From Nyssa sinensis (Eukaryota > Streptophyta > Magnoliopsida > Cornales > Nyssaceae): a DNA stretch of 64,000 nt. The notes under the pieces were generated by a model that worked only from the letters and a program-made list of their open reading frames with translations, was not told the DNA's origin and searched no databases. The translations under genes and the position numbers were made by a program. Position 1 is the stretch's first letter. Every line of letters starts with the position of its first letter. The DNA lies in contig CM018032.1 of the NCBI GenBank assembly GCA_008638375.1, positions 4,374,501 through 4,438,500 of the forward strand, in the 5' to 3' direction. This document shows positions 9,641 to 22,300 of the stretch, one piece after another.

Positions 9641-11475
9641 CTCAGGTAGTGGCCTCAGTCTTTTCTCGATAGCAGAAATTTGGTGAATGCTGGGAGTAGT
9701 TCTGGCCTCCCGAGCATAACGTTTTCTTGCTCTGTTGGACGTCCTGGTGGCCGGGGTGTCCGAATGGAGGACGAAGATAACTTGATTGTTATGTTGTTGG
9801 GGCTCATTCCTTCCATCCCTCTGCTCTGGCCTCTACTCCTACCTCTTTTGCAGAGGTCTGTCATTACGGGGGTTTTGCCTCCCATCCTGCCTGACGAACT
9901 CCATCAGTCACTCTCTCCTTATGAGTTGCTCGATCTCATGCTTTAGGGCTATACATCCGTCAGTCGTATGCCCATGGTTTTTATGAAAATCACAATACTT
10001 ATTTTGGTCCCTGTTGTTGGGGTTGCTCTTTAGTGGCTCCGGCCATTTCAGGTGCACGTGCTCGAACCTGCTGACGTATGTGGGCCAAAGAGGCATTCAA
10101 GGGAGTGAAAGTAACAAACCCTCCGGGACCAGTATTGCTTGGAGCCTTGGGTGCCGTTCTTTTGTCAGGGCTTCTTTCCCTCTTCTTGATAGCACTGGAG
10201 TCTTTCTTCTACTCATCTTTCTGGGCTTGCTCCTTAATTTTTTGGGAGGTATTTTTTGCTTCCTCCAGATTTATATATTTCCTGGCACGTTCCATAAGAG
10301 CTACCATGTCAACAAGAAGGCTCTTTGTTAGAGAATCCCGGAAGCCCCCCTGAGCAAGACCAAAGGTCAGGGCAGTAACCAGGAAGCTCGGACTGCAATC
10401 TATGATCTCAGTGAGCTTGGTATTGAAGCGCGCGATGTACTCTCTAAGAGATTGTCCTTTGGACTACTTTATAATTAGCAAAAACTCTAGGCCTTTCCTC
10501 AACCTTCTACTTGTCATGAACCGATCAAGGAATCGTCTGCCGAGCTCATAGAAGCTGGTAACTCGGCTTAGAGGGAGGTGGTGGAACCACTTCAGAGCAG
10601 TCCCTTTGAGGTTGGTGACAAATGTTCAGCACATGAAGGCGTCGATGGCCCCATGTAGCGCCATGGTGTGCTAATAATGAGAGAGATGGTCCCCAAGGTC
10701 GCCAGTCCCCTCGTAGAGAGTGAACTTTGGGATAACAAATTTCTTTGGTCACTCATCGACCATGATAGCGAGGGTAAATGGCGTGGAGAGCCTTCTGAGC
10801 AGCCTAGCTAGTTCGTCCTGCTCAGGAAGGATGTGAACTTCTCTCACAATAGCAGTATGATCCATAAAGTCTACGACCTCTTCAGCCCTCCGTGGGTCCT
10901 TGGGCGGTATTGGTTGTTGTAAGTCTTGCCTTGCTGTTTCAATTCCCGTGGGGATCGGGACGGCCCTGACCCATAGCAGGAAGATGATTTCGGTCTTCTT
11001 GAGCCAGAGGAACTGGTGCTGCTTGAGGTTGGAACTCTTGCGGCACTAGATTTCCCCTTGAAGCCACTAGAGTTGGAACCCTTGTAATACTCCGGTAGTG
11101 GACGTCCGGATTAAAGGTTAGTATCCCCCCCGCCTACAGCTGCCGACGGTTGGGGGTCTCCTCCAACGAGGGTGGTACCTTGGGGGTACACCGGTTGTTC
11201 ACTGGGAGTCTCTTCGTGGGATCCTTCGCCCATGGTACCGGTAGGAGGATGTGTCCTTGGATTAGTCGCGTTGACAGGTGGATTCCGTGGCTCTGGGTAA
11301 GCATCGCTAGAGTTTTGGAGATAGCTAAAAGTTGTTCCTGCATTAGCTTGTTCTGTCACTTAACTTGATCGACCTGCTGTTGTATGGGATCAGATGATTG
11401 TCCCCTCCCTCTTTTGGTGGGAGGCCGGTTTGGAGGATTTTGAGCGTTCTTCCTTAGATGGAGATTAGGAGCCAT
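9641..11475 (-). pseudogene. Gag polyprotein
   Basis: Begins at the ATG at 11473-11475, about 90 bp after the LTR, with a basic start (MAPNLHLRKNAQNPPNRPPT). A stop follows shortly (about 11360). The capsid-like Retrotrans_gag part reads FTLYEGTGDLGDHLSHY, AFMC, GTALKWFHHLPLSRVTSFYE and SLREYIARFNTKLTEI, across several frames (about 10400-10750). The zinc-knuckle-like motif [14 protein letters not shown] with [11 protein letters not shown] (9908-10000) is the Tat-type nucleocapsid signature. At least five in-frame stops are visible. Confidence 0.85.
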
Positions 11476-11547
11476 GATCCTCCGGTAAGAAAGACTACGA
11501 GTTCACTTGCAAAGAAAGGAACTTTTTGGTGAGAAACGATTATCGTT

Positions 11548-11566
11548 CCCACAGACGGCGCCAAAC
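11548..11566 (-). other. Primer-binding site of the Tat element
   Basis: Directly after the LTR end the minus strand reads GTTTGGCGCCGTCTGTGGGA. TGGCGCCG followed by a G-rich block is the usual form of this site in Tat and Athila elements; the primer tRNA cannot be fixed from the sequence. Confidence 0.65.
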
Positions 11567-12119
11567 TGATGCTGTACTTTTTTTTATCAGTGGGCTCCAC
11601 TCTTCTACGCTTGTCGAACACTCAAAGAAAGAGATCAGAAGGCCACCGGGTTGGTTCCGGTGGTAGCTGCTCCAATGATAAAGTCAGTAAACTGAATTAA
11701 ACTGTAATTGAAAATAATTGAATGAGTATGAATGTAATAGTGTACCTTGGAGTTTTATTTATAGGCTATGGATTTCCTGAGTTGATTAGGATTTGGAGTC
11801 GTGAAAGTAAGGATTTGATCACCAGAGAATAGCAGTTACCATGTTGGACACTGCGCTTAATATTTGTAAGTGGTAGTTTTCTTATCGAATTCTGTTTTCT
11901 TATCTTTAGCTCGATAGGGTGCTTAAAGCGGTGACGAGCTTGAAACCCTCTTCTGAATAGGTTCGGTGCCTCCCGAGCTGGGAATGGTTTAAGGGTTGCT
12001 CAGTCTTCCAATCCATAAGCTTTAAAGGCCTTGTGCTTAGACTTGTTCTGGATGATCTTCGGTTGCTCTGTAAGTACACGTGTCATATGGAGGTTGGTCT
12101 ATCACTTTATGGTATATCA
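11567..12119 (-). mobile_element. 5' LTR of the Tat element (553 bp)
   Basis: On the plus strand it runs from TGATGCTGTAC to GGTATATCA. A solo copy of the same family (40766-41412) has the same ends and a clear target duplication, which fixes the boundaries. In element orientation a TATA box TATAAATA lies at 11756-11763. A copia RT fragment lies immediately to the right, so that is the insertion target. Confidence 0.85.
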
Positions 12120-12410
12120 GATATATACAGATTGAAGGGTTAGATTATCATGAAACATTTGCTCTGGTTATGAAACTTGTCACTAGTTATTTCCTTATTG
12201 TTCTTATAGCCTCCCGTTAAGTTTTCACTCGATAAACTTCATGTTCAAAATGAATCTTTATATGGTGACCTTGATAAAGAAGTCTATATGTTGCATCTCC
12301 ATGCCTTTATTGACAGGGGGAGCGTTGTTTATCGATTCAACATGTCCCTTTATAAGCTCAAAGAGGAGTCACGTGACTAGTTCTCCAAGTTTTCTATTAG
12401 CCCTATAGGT
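12120..12410 (+). pseudogene. Ty1/copia reverse transcriptase fragment
   Basis: Broken frames read DYHETFALVMKLVT, then (in another frame) VYMLHLHAF, and FNMSLYKLKEESR with FSKFS. These match the copia blocks DYxETFAPVxK, VYMxxPPGF and SLYGLKQAxRxWFxKF. It is the target into which the Tat element inserted. Multiple stops and frameshifts. Confidence 0.65.
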
Positions 12411-12860
12411 TTTTAACCAATGGCATATTAGTAATTTTGGTGATAGTAAGTCATTGACTATATGGGGTAATGTTTTATCTAGTTACAATACAAATAAGTC
12501 ATCTAGATCAAAAAGAATGGTTGACTACGAAATGTCAAGTCCATCAAATAGAGGAATCCACTCAAAGTACAAGCTTTAAAGCCAAACCCAAGTAAGTGGA
12601 ATTCACTCATGATCATCCAAGCAAATGGACACACTTAAAATCCAAGGAATCAAGACAAGTCAAAAGAAGACTTTATTTTTCTTTATTTTGAGTTTTTAAG
12701 TGAATTAGGCTTAGATTGATAATAAACATAAGCTCTAAATATATAAAGGATCAACTAGAACTAATCATAAAATTATTTTTCAAAACGCCACATTGATATA
12801 CTTTAAGTTTTAAAAGATCAAAATATTTTGAAAAAGAAACACTCGTGAAAATAGGCAATA
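12411..12860. other. AT-rich spacer, no gene seen
   Basis: No coding frame is found. A TATA-like tatataaagg occurs near 12748 and the composition resembles copia LTR DNA, but neither ends nor a family can be given. Confidence 0.4.
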
Positions 12861-14617
12861 TCTCACAACCCGGAACCTACCCTCTACGGATTAGGGCTGG
12901 TAACCGACACTGTCACCCAAACAAGCCATACAAAATCAAATGAATCACACAAGACAGTAATAAATTTTTCTTTTATTTTATTAAGCACAGAAACTATGCA
13001 TATGCAACTCATCTCATAACCAATCAACTTTAACAATCATCAATAAGATTGTCTCTAAGTACAATTTTTCATCATCATTAATCACCATTCAAGTTTAATA
13101 ACATCTTCTAGTGTCATTATATCACAATATCTAACATCAATATCAACCTTACAAGATAAATTCAAATTAAGACTCAGAGCTATACATCATCAAAGTTTTC
13201 CACAAACATATCATTAGCTTAATTGGTCACCATCATTGTCTTTCCTTCCATAGTGTGTTACCTGAAAAATTGTTATAATTCTGGGGTGAGCTAACTTAAG
13301 TTCAGTAAGTAAATCCTTTACCCTACCATAGGTTAAACAATGGTGTATGACAAAAGAATAATCACGGGATTTCAAACTCAAAGGAATCGGCCATCAAGCC
13401 AAAATAACACACTTCACAAAGATGTTACAATTGCAATAAGAGTGACTAAACAAGTCAACAAGTACAAATTCATCAACGTAAAACGTTTAGCTTTCATAAT
13501 CAAAGGATTCAAATTGATTACAAAGATAAGCCTCAAGATATATTTATCATACAAAGAGTAACATCATCAAGGTAACAAATGGTGTGAAATCAAACATATA
13601 AGAATTTGAGTCTAATAGATGCTATCAACAAATAGGGTCTGGCTACCCCCAAACAACACTTATTCATGTTCACCACTCATCTATGGGTTTCTCTGAATGG
13701 CACCAAAAGCTCTTATCAAATAATCATGTCTTCATAAGAACTACGTATTGGGTACCATAACCAAACACCGATCCGTAGGTTATCAGCATCAACAGAGTTA
13801 AGATGGGCGTTGTGATAGACACAATCCCGAGTACTCACAAATAATGTTATTAGTAAATGGATTCCACAGGGTATGTACATATACATAGATTATAAATGTC
13901 CACAAACAAACGGGATCACAATAATCACAAAGACAAGGTACAACTAAGGAGTCAAATGACTCATAGATATTCATGACAACAAAATCTCTTAGGATCACAA
14001 ATTCCACAACATGAAATCACAGCAAACAATAGGTCATGGGCTTAAAGCAATTATTGATGCACAATTTTAAGAAGCAAAGATTGACAACTATACAAGTAGG
14101 TCCACATTGGTATAGTAGAAATCCACATATTAGAGTTTGGGTTTACTTACATTGGGTTTTTAGTTTTGCATTCCCATACTAGCACCATAGTAACTATCCC
14201 ATAGCCTCATTCCATTTTTTTTCCATCATTTGGTGATCACGGATCAAAAATACATTGTATGTTGAATCAGCATACATTCTAATTTAAGTATCTCAATTTA
14301 GTGTTTTAATTTATTTTGAACTTTAGTCTAGTTGATTAAGAGACCCTCAAATTCTCAATTCAGGGTTCCTGATACTTTTGTAGCTTATTTGGCCATTCAA
14401 TGGCATAATGGTAATTTATACTTTTAATGTCTCATATTTCTCCATACATGATTTACGTATTTAAACTTCATTTTTGAGTCCACACGGTCCTTAAAACATT
14501 TACATAGACCCTTTAATTTTATTTATACTCTTTTGGTAGCTTCATTAAGTTTTAAGGACATATTCGTCATTTTCTAATTTGTTACCGAGTCTTATTTTTC
14601 TCAAAAAAATGTCACCT
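12861..14617. mobile_element. Truncated LTR related to the 3.35-kb solo LTR
   Basis: Starts TCTCACAACCCGGAACCTAC with CTCTACGGATTAGGG, parallel to the start of the LTR at 3124 (TGTCACGACCC, CTATGCGGATCAAGGG). The part at about 14290-14610 is closely similar to 57725-58040 (phrases such as cataatggtaatttatactt and ttaatgtctcatatttctcc in both). No ends in TG...CA with target duplication are seen. The copia integrase begins where this similarity stops. Confidence 0.55.
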
Positions 14618-15350
14618 TCAAGTCCAAAAAGAAGAAGGATAACTCAACAAATAGACTTTTGCAACTCCTGCACTTAGATTTGTTTAAACCAACTAAAGTT
14701 GCAATCTTAGGAGGAAAACATATGTATTTGTGTTTGTTGATGACTACTCAAGAGATACTTGAGTATTATTTCTCTCTTAGATGAGGCACACGAAGCCTTT
14801 GTAAAACTATGTACAAGAATTCAAAATGATAAAAGCTACCTGAAAAATAATATAAGAAGTGATAGGAGAAGAGAATTAGATAATAAAGATATAGAAAAAA
14901 TATTTTAATGAAAATAAAATTGGTCATAATTTTTCTGCACCTAGAACTCCCCAACAAAATGGAGTAGTTTAATGAAAAAATATATCACTTCAAGAAATGG
15001 CAAGAATAATGCTTAATGAACATAACCAACCTAAATATTTTTGAGCTGAAGTAGTGAACATTTCTTATTATGTGATAAATAGAGTAAGAATAAGGCCAAA
15101 ATTCAATAAAACTCTCTATAAGTTTTGGAATAGCAAAAAGTCAACCATTAACTATTTTCATATGTTTGGTTGTAAATTCTATGTGCTAAATGACAATGAT
15201 AACTTAGAAAAATTTGATGCAAAATTTGATGAAGCAACTTTCCTAAGTTACTCTACAATAAGCAAAACATATAGAATCTTCAATAAAAGGACTATAACCT
15301 TAGAGGAATGTATACATGTTGTATTTGATGAATCTAATCCTCATGCGTAA
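14618..15350 (+). pseudogene. Ty1/copia integrase remnant (SIRE-like)
   Basis: Shifted frames read LLQLLHLDLF, GGKHMYLCLLMTT and LELPNKME (from the usual APRTPQQNGV region). Frame 15054-15350 gives NISYYVINRVRIRPKFNKTL, SKKSTINYFHMFGCKFYVLN and FLSYSTISKTYRIFNKRTI. These are the copia integrase C-terminal blocks with the FGCxxYVLN and F.GYS..SKAYR motifs. The ORF is broken upstream. Confidence 0.75.
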
Positions 15351-16990
15351 AAAAATGTAGATGATGAGGATATACAAAATGATTCAAATACAAATGAACT
15401 ATTTCAAGACAAACTTGATTCAAATAATCAAAATCAAAATCTTGAAAAAAAAAAAAAAAAAGAATAACATCAAATAGAAAATAAAAATGTAACTCAAAAA
15501 ATTGGATTGGAACCATCCAAAGGATGGAAGTTTGCCAAAGATCACCCTAAAGATCAAATCATAGGTGAACCAACTCAAAGAGTTGTTACTAGAGCTTCCT
15601 TAAGAAATATGTGTAATAGTCTAGTATTTCTATCTCAAATTAAACCTAAAAATATTCAAGAAGCTGAAATTGATAAGTCTTGGATATTAACTACGCTAGA
15701 AGATCTTAATCAATTTAAAATAAATGATGTATGAACTCTAATTCCTAGTCCTAAGGACAAAAGTGTAATTGGACGCAAATGAATTTTTAGAAACAAAAAG
15801 GATGAAGAAAGAAATATAACTACAAAGCTATTTAGTAGTCCATGGATACAACCAAACTTTTGCTCCAATTGCTAGACTAAAAGCTATAAGAATGCTACTC
15901 GCCTTTGCATGCCATAAAAACTTCAAGCTATATCAATGGATGTAAAAAGTGCATTTCTAAATGGGTTCATATCCGAAAAAATATATGTTGAACAACCTCC
16001 TGAATTTGACAACCATGAAAATCCAAAGCCATGTGTATAAATTGAGAAAAGCCTTATATGGTTTGAAGCAATCTCCAAGAGTTTGGCTTGAAAAACTTAG
16101 TGGTTTTCTCACCAAAAATAAAATTATTAAAGGAAATATAGATACTACTTTGTTTATAAAAACAAAAGGGAGAAAAATCTCATTATGCAAATATATGTTG
16201 ATGACATTATATTAGCTCAACAAATGAAGAACTATGGAAGATTTTTCCCAATGTATGCAAGATGAATTTGAGATGAGCATGATGGGAGAATTAAACTTCT
16301 TCCTAAAGTTACAAATTAAGCAATCTAAAGAAGGAACAATCATTAATCAATTAAATACACTAAAAAATTGCTTAAAAGATTTGGTATGGAAGAAACAAAA
16401 CCCATGAATGCTCCTATGAGTACTACTACTAAACTAGATAAAGATGAAAAAGAAAAAAATTTAGATATTAAGAAATATAGAAGTATGATTGGAAGTCTCT
16501 TGTATATCACAAGAAGTAGATTGGATATAATGTTAAGTGTCTGCTTATATGCAAGATTTCAATCATGTCCTAAAAAATCGCACCTAAAAGCTGTAAAAAA
16601 AATTCTTTAGATACTTGATTGGAACATCAAATTTAGGATTATTCTACCATTGAAATACATCCTTTGATCCATTATGCTATTTAGATGCTAATTTTACTAG
16701 TTGCAAAGTTGATAAAAAAAGTATAAGTATGATTTGTCACTTCCGAAGATATTCCCTATTATCATGGTTTAGAAAAAGGAAAAATTTTGTAGCATTATCC
16801 ATTGCCAAAGCTGAATATGTATCACCTAGGAGTTGTGCTCAAACGCTTCACATGAAACAACAATTCAAGAATTTAAACTTAATTATGATCACATACCAAT
16901 TAAATGTGATAACACTAGTGCAATAAATATAAGTAAAAATCCTAAAGAATACTAGAGAACCACACATATAGAGATTATATATAATTTTCT
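15351..16990 (+). pseudogene. Ty1/copia reverse transcriptase and RNase H (SIRE-like)
   Basis: Frame 15507-15734 gives the pre-RT linker (GWKFAKDHPKDQIIGEPTQR, TRASLRNMC, LEDLNQFKINDV). RT follows in alternating frames: MDVKSAFLNGF (about 15937), ISEKIYVEQPPEF, KALYGLKQSPRVWLEKLSGF, DTTLFIK and YVDD (16194-16205). RNase H motifs follow: KYRSMIGSLLYITRSRLDIM, then AKAEYVSPRSCAQTLHMKQQ. The element fades at THIEIIYNFLRDRVRNGD near 16990. The 'NDVWxLxPxP' linker style points to the SIRE/Maximus group. Many frameshifts. Confidence 0.85.
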
Positions 16991-18120
16991 TAGGGATCGT
17001 GTGCGAAATGGTGATTAATCCTTGAGTTTGTGAGCGCCACCGCCGGAAAAAAAAAAATCCTTTGTGGACTAAGGGGGATCCCAGTTGTCTCCTTCTCTAA
17101 AGGTGTGAAAGAATGCCTCTAAGAATAATAGAGAAGAGTGAGGAGTCGTTAACTTGTTTTGAGCAATAAACAAGCAAACTTGTTACAACATTAATATATG
17201 TAAAAAGAAAACCAAAAGAAAATGAAATAAATAGATTTATATTGCTTTGTTTCCTAATTACATTCTAAAGAAATCCCTTGACATGGGTCAAAATAAATAA
17301 AGCACTGAAATATACGCAACCAAATAAATGGATCTGGTAGCTATTATACGAAGTAGGAAGGGATTAGGCACCCACCTTGCCCAATCCAAATGGATCGGCC
17401 TCCATTGTTCAGATGCAAGGTTTATTCATAGACATGAGTGCAGACGTAAAAATAAAATAAAAAAAGAAAATTGCAAAGAAGTGATGAGAGATAAATGAAA
17501 CAGAAAACATAAAGAAAAAGGGAAAGAAAAATAGGATTCGACTTGGGTATGTAAGCTTCCTATGTATCCATTCTAGAATGGAATCAAAGTCACATAATTT
17601 TCTAGCTTATCCTTTTTTATCAAAAGTGATAAAAGAAGGAGATGAATCGGGTAAGAATGACTACTAAGAGTTTAGGACTTACCTAGTTTAGTTGTAAAGG
17701 TTGGGCACTACTTCGGCTAAGAATGTTTGACTTGATATCATGACTTGGGCACAGTTCCGACTTGCTTTTTGACTCGAGACTGTCACTTCTGTAGGGCTTT
17801 GGCTTTGAGAGGAAAGGAGGCTAAAGAACTTCTTGAGAGAAAGAAAATTCTAGCACTATATCAGCAACATAAGGTTATCAATTTCTGAAAATCTAAAATG
17901 GTGACCAAGGAGGTGTATTTAAAAATGTGGAGACTTGATCCAATGGCCCATAGTCAATCTCATGAATGGAGGGTTAGAATCATGTCTTGAGTGATAATCA
18001 TGTGATTAAATAAAAAGAAAATCAAATATTTTTCTAAAGAAATGAATATCCCAAATAAATGATTTTAAAAAATAATTTTAAAAAAGATTATGAAAATGCA
18101 AGTACCTATGAAATTAAAGT
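16991..18120. other. LTR-like repeat downstream of the copia pol remnant
   Basis: Contains gtgagcgccaccgccgg, tgaggagtcgttaacttg and a TATA-like gtatttaaaaatg, phrases typical of plant LTR sequence. No target duplication or clear ends are visible. No coding frame. Confidence 0.4.
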
Positions 18121-18345
18121 CTACATGGAAGACCTAATGTAAAGGTGTCAAACGGACCGGCCCAGCTCGACCCATTTCACCCAGCTCATTTGGGCCAACA
18201 GGCTATGTCGTGCCAGCTCTGCTCACCAAGTGTGCCGTGCTAGCCCGACTCACCAAGCAGGCCGTGTTGTGCCAGCCCATCTGTGAAACCATTAGGCCCA
18301 ATCCAACCCATTGAATCGGCCCATGGTAGGCCGTACCAAGCTGCC
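18121..18345. repeat. GC-rich dispersed-repeat fragment
   Basis: Starts aaaggtgtcaaacggaccgg and is rich in ggcc/gcc blocks (gtgccagc, gcccgactcaccaag), in sharp contrast to its AT-rich flanks. Similar 'ggtgtcaaacgg' starts mark common non-autonomous plant elements; the other end is not resolved. A T-rich, gene-free stretch follows to about 18850. Confidence 0.4.
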
Positions 18346-19148
18346 CCGCGAGCTTTTCATTTTTTTTTTGTCAAGTTTTTTTAAAGATTACATATATTTG
18401 TTTACTTTTCTTTAATTTTTTTTTTTTGGGCCTTTAATTTTTTTTTTTTAAGATTACATTACATGATATATTTTTAAAATCTATGTACCTTTTTAAAAAA
18501 AATGTTTAGATTAAGATTTTTTTACTTAATGTTGTTACGTGTAGACTCACAGTTAAAACTTAAATTAAATGTTAATTAAGTTGTAGACTTGTAGTTAAAT
18601 TAAATGTTAATAAAGTGTTATCTAATATATATAATAATAATTAATAAATTATTTATCGCCAATGTTTAATTGCAAGAGAGTGGCCTGTATAACATTGCAA
18701 CTACTATCTCAAGAAGTTATCACGCATCAAGTGATATTTTCTGTGATGCCATTTTAGACTATAGGGGTAATCAGATAACTATTGCTATGTATATAATCAA
18801 GATCCATCGTCATGGTTATATATACTTACACGTGTGTGTTTGTGCGTGTGTTAAGTTGCAAAATTGAAACATCCACTGATCCACGTGTATACACCCAGAA
18901 AGTAGAGAAGCGTAGTGGAACTTCCTTTATGAAACCCAATTGGTTAGCACATGAATGTTCTCACATACACTAGGGAGTTCCTTCACCTTCCTTCTGCGGA
19001 AACAACATGAAAAATACATTTTATGGGCCAGGGAATTTGCCTAGCACGAAAAATAAATAAAATATTAAACAACGAAAGCTTCATGAATAGTTGATGAGGA
19101 TAGGATTTCTCTCTTACAACAAACTGAGCGTACGTTTATTCATCTGAG

Positions 19149-19358
19149 CTATCGCTCATCAACACCAGCAGCTGTCGCAGGTCGCTCTGTTGATTTCGCA
19201 GTGGCCACCGGGGTTTTCTTCTTACCAGGACCTGCAGAAACTTTAACCATTGCTGGTCTAAGTAGCCGATCTCCCAAGAGAAACCCACGACGAAATTCTT
19301 CAATAATGATCCCTTCCTTGAACTCATGAGACTCTTCACGTGCAATAGCTTCGTGTAT
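19149..19358 (-). CDS. GrpE exon 3 (beta domain and stop)
   Basis: Begins after an AG at 19359-19360 (gatatag) with [10 protein letters not shown], which completes the FDPS/HEAI signature begun in exon 2. It continues with [38 protein letters not shown], and ends TAG at 19149-19151. A longer alternative frame over the same DNA is a shadow. Confidence 0.9.
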   Translation of the reverse strand: MHEAIAREESHEFKEGIIIEEFRRGFLLGDRLLRPAMVKVSAGPGKKKTPVATAKSTERPATAAGVDER

Positions 19359-22300
19359 CTATATCAAGAAACCCAATGTCATTCTTCATCCATAGGTGTA
19401 TGATATATTGTTTGTATGATGTATGTAACAATATTTTAACGCTGATGAATTAGACAACTCCCTTTATTCTGAAAGCAAAACCTCTCTTATATCCAAGACA
19501 ATATTGGCTGCATTGGATCATTGTAGTAAGAAGCATACTGGGATGTCCAAGTGAGGGTCAGACTTAATGGAGAATAATAACTTTCTTATTTTTGCAAAAT
19601 GAATTGTGTTTGGATAGAGTTGTAAAACAAAAGCTCATGATCGGCTCAATTAGAAACTCGTTAAAGATTGATTCATTAGATAAGTAAACCAAGCTTGAAT
19701 ATAAGGTAATAAGTACTCTAATGCAATATAAAAAATCAAGTTAATCAAAGCTCAACTCTTGATCAACTCGATTAAAGGTTCGTTTGAAATCAGCTCAAGA
19801 CATAAATAAGTCGGTTTTGAACACAATTTAAAGCTCGTTAATTGTAGTGAGCCAAGATTGAACAATCCACTGTTTAGATCGACCAGGCTCGTTTCCAGCC
19901 CTATGCTAGGAATGCATGAAGGTTGTAACAGCCAAGGAACTACATGAAACATAAAGAATCATACATTTAGGACTAGATTGGAGAACAACTTCATTTCACA
20001 TATATCTTTCACAAATTCAGCTCTGATTTTCAAACTCACAACATGTTCTCATCTATATATCCTTCCAGAGGCAATAGAAACCACCACCACCCGATGGCTG
20101 ATGATAATGGTAGTCAATCCCACGGTTGAATGTTTGTCTTTGTGACAAGCATGCAGAAATGTAATGCAAAGGGACAGGAGAAACATCTAACGAACTGTGC
20201 TTCTAGGTTTTTGTCAGTCAAGATCACAGCCTCCTAAATTAAATTTAATTCCTTTTCACAAACTAGAATATAACTATTTCCATTTCGAACCCTCCTAAGA
20301 AATAAATCACTTGGCCTGAAAAGTTGTCTAATCATTAGTCTAGAGGAACAGAGAAAGATTTCACATTAGATGCTCGATCAAATACAAGTCAGATAAACAT
20401 GAACACAAATTCACTTTGGCATTTATTATACTTTGTAGATTCCACTGTTTTAAAAGGCGTTTTTGAGACACGCCCCAAAGGAGGCGTACATAAAAAGCCT
20501 CGAGATGTAATATATTAAGTAAGCATCCCAGAAGTGCACACTTCAGTGGGTTCGGCTGGGCCATACCTTAGTCACAAAAGGCATGCCTTTTAGTGCCTAA
20601 ATGGACGAGGTATATACCTCATGACGGCAAAGGACTATTTCTTTTTATTTTATTTTTTTACCATTTACCATGGTTAAAATATCAAAGTGAAGCATAGTTA
20701 CCAAAACCATACCGAACCAGCCATTTTAACTAATACAACTAGGAACTGGGTATTAAATCAGTTTGGTTTTGATTAATTTAACATTTATGCTTAACAACAG
20801 AAAAAAATAGCTGAATCGGTCAATTTTTCGAAAAATGGGTTGAACCACCGGTTTAATTGGAACCAGATATTTTTATTACATAAGGTAAAAGACAACCATT
20901 TTTATTTATTTTTTCAAATAAAAGTTGTTTTTTTTTTTTTTTTTGGTCTTTTTAACACCTGAGAACTTTTTTTCTTTTTTTACAAAAGCTCTTCTGCTCA
21001 ATGATCAAATTTGGAATGAAATAAGATACTGTTATATGTTCTTTTGTGTATATACAAATATATGAAATATATATATTAAGATAATCTCAATAATTATGCT
21101 CATAATTTGTAATTTAACACTAAATAAAAATTTAAATTTCTCATGTCATTTTTCTTAATTTTTAGTATATTTATATATATTTTAATATATGTTAATATAT
21201 TAATTATAAAACCTATTGAACCAATAAACCGTGAGCCGGGCCTTTCACTAGTTCATTGTCAGGTTCAGTTATAATAACTATGAACTGAAGTCTTTTTTGT
21301 TTTTTTGGAAAAAAAAAAATTATATTTATAGGGTCTCCTTTTAAAACCCAAAGACCCACTTTGATCAACAAACAAGAGACCTCACTTCTCTATCTCAATC
21401 CAACGCTAGTGCTTTCTTCAATGTAAGGGTAAAGGGACTACAACTTACAGCATGTTTGCGTTCAATTTTCAGTGGGCTGACTTCCATTGTGTTCCTCCCC
21501 CTATTTCAAGTAAATTCTATTTTTATTCTCACCCCTTTTCTCATACATCTTTCTTCTGTGTTCAGCACTGTACTTCCAGCATCTTTTTTTTTCCCCTCGG
21601 TCTCTGCATTCAGCACCCTTCTCTCCTCTATTTCCAACATCTTTCTTTTGGATTTCATTTTTTCCCTATGTTTGGCATCTTCTCCTCCTCTGTTTCCAGC
21701 ATCCTCTTCTTTGGTTGGAGTGCTGGTCTACTGAGACCTAGTTTGTATATCATGAATACTTTATATACAGTTATTACTTGGTTGTGTGTTTGAATGTATA
21801 TACAAATATGCATGAATCATGATTAACCATGTCAATAAGCTTAAAATGACACTAAAATATTTATTATAGTTTTACAAACTGTTAGATACCTTTTTCTTAA
21901 ATTTATTTGTTTTTATCTTTTCACTCATCTATACAATTTTTAAATATATCTTACATTTTTAAAATATAAAAATTCAAAACCTAAAAAGTTTCTCAACTCA
22001 AAATTTCAAGGCTTACACCTCACCTTAAGAAAGCTAGAAGGTCTCACCTTATGCTTTCGCCTTTTAAAAGACTGGTAGCTTCTCACAATCCCTTTATTTA
22101 TGCATTGCAAACCAAGATGGTTTCCAAGCAAGAAGCACAAGAACTATATTTAAATACCCCCAAAAAAAACACACGCAAAACAGAAGCAGGTCTCAAGAGT
22201 TTTTACTTACAGAGGGATCAAATGGCTTTCCGACTGTTGGTACAGCAGCCACACGCAAGCTCCTCATTACTTCCACAAATTGCTTGTATATACCCTGGTA

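Larger units (their letters stand above)
1..12119 (-). mobile_element. Degenerate Tat-type Ty3/gypsy LTR retrotransposon (left end beyond the window)
   Basis: On the minus strand the order is LTR (11567-12119), primer-binding site, gag, protease, reverse transcriptase, gypsy RNase H, a second plant-type RNase H, and integrase. Downstream come a 60-bp tandem array and an ORF on the opposite strand. The dual RNase H, the tandem repeats in the 3' untranslated region and the antisense ORF are all known traits of the Tat lineage (Retand, Ogre, Grande, RIRE2 relatives). Every coding module carries stops or frameshifts, so the copy is not autonomous. The integrase is split by a later 3.35-kb insertion (3124-6477). 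The second LTR would lie left of position 1, so insertion age and target duplication cannot be assessed. At its right edge the element has inserted into an older copia RT fragment. Confidence 0.85.

Noticed and set aside
21452..21793. 113- and 92-residue overlapping ORFs
   Set aside because: T/C-rich sequence inside a TIR element; Phe/Ser/Leu-rich in two overlapping frames, so composition-driven.
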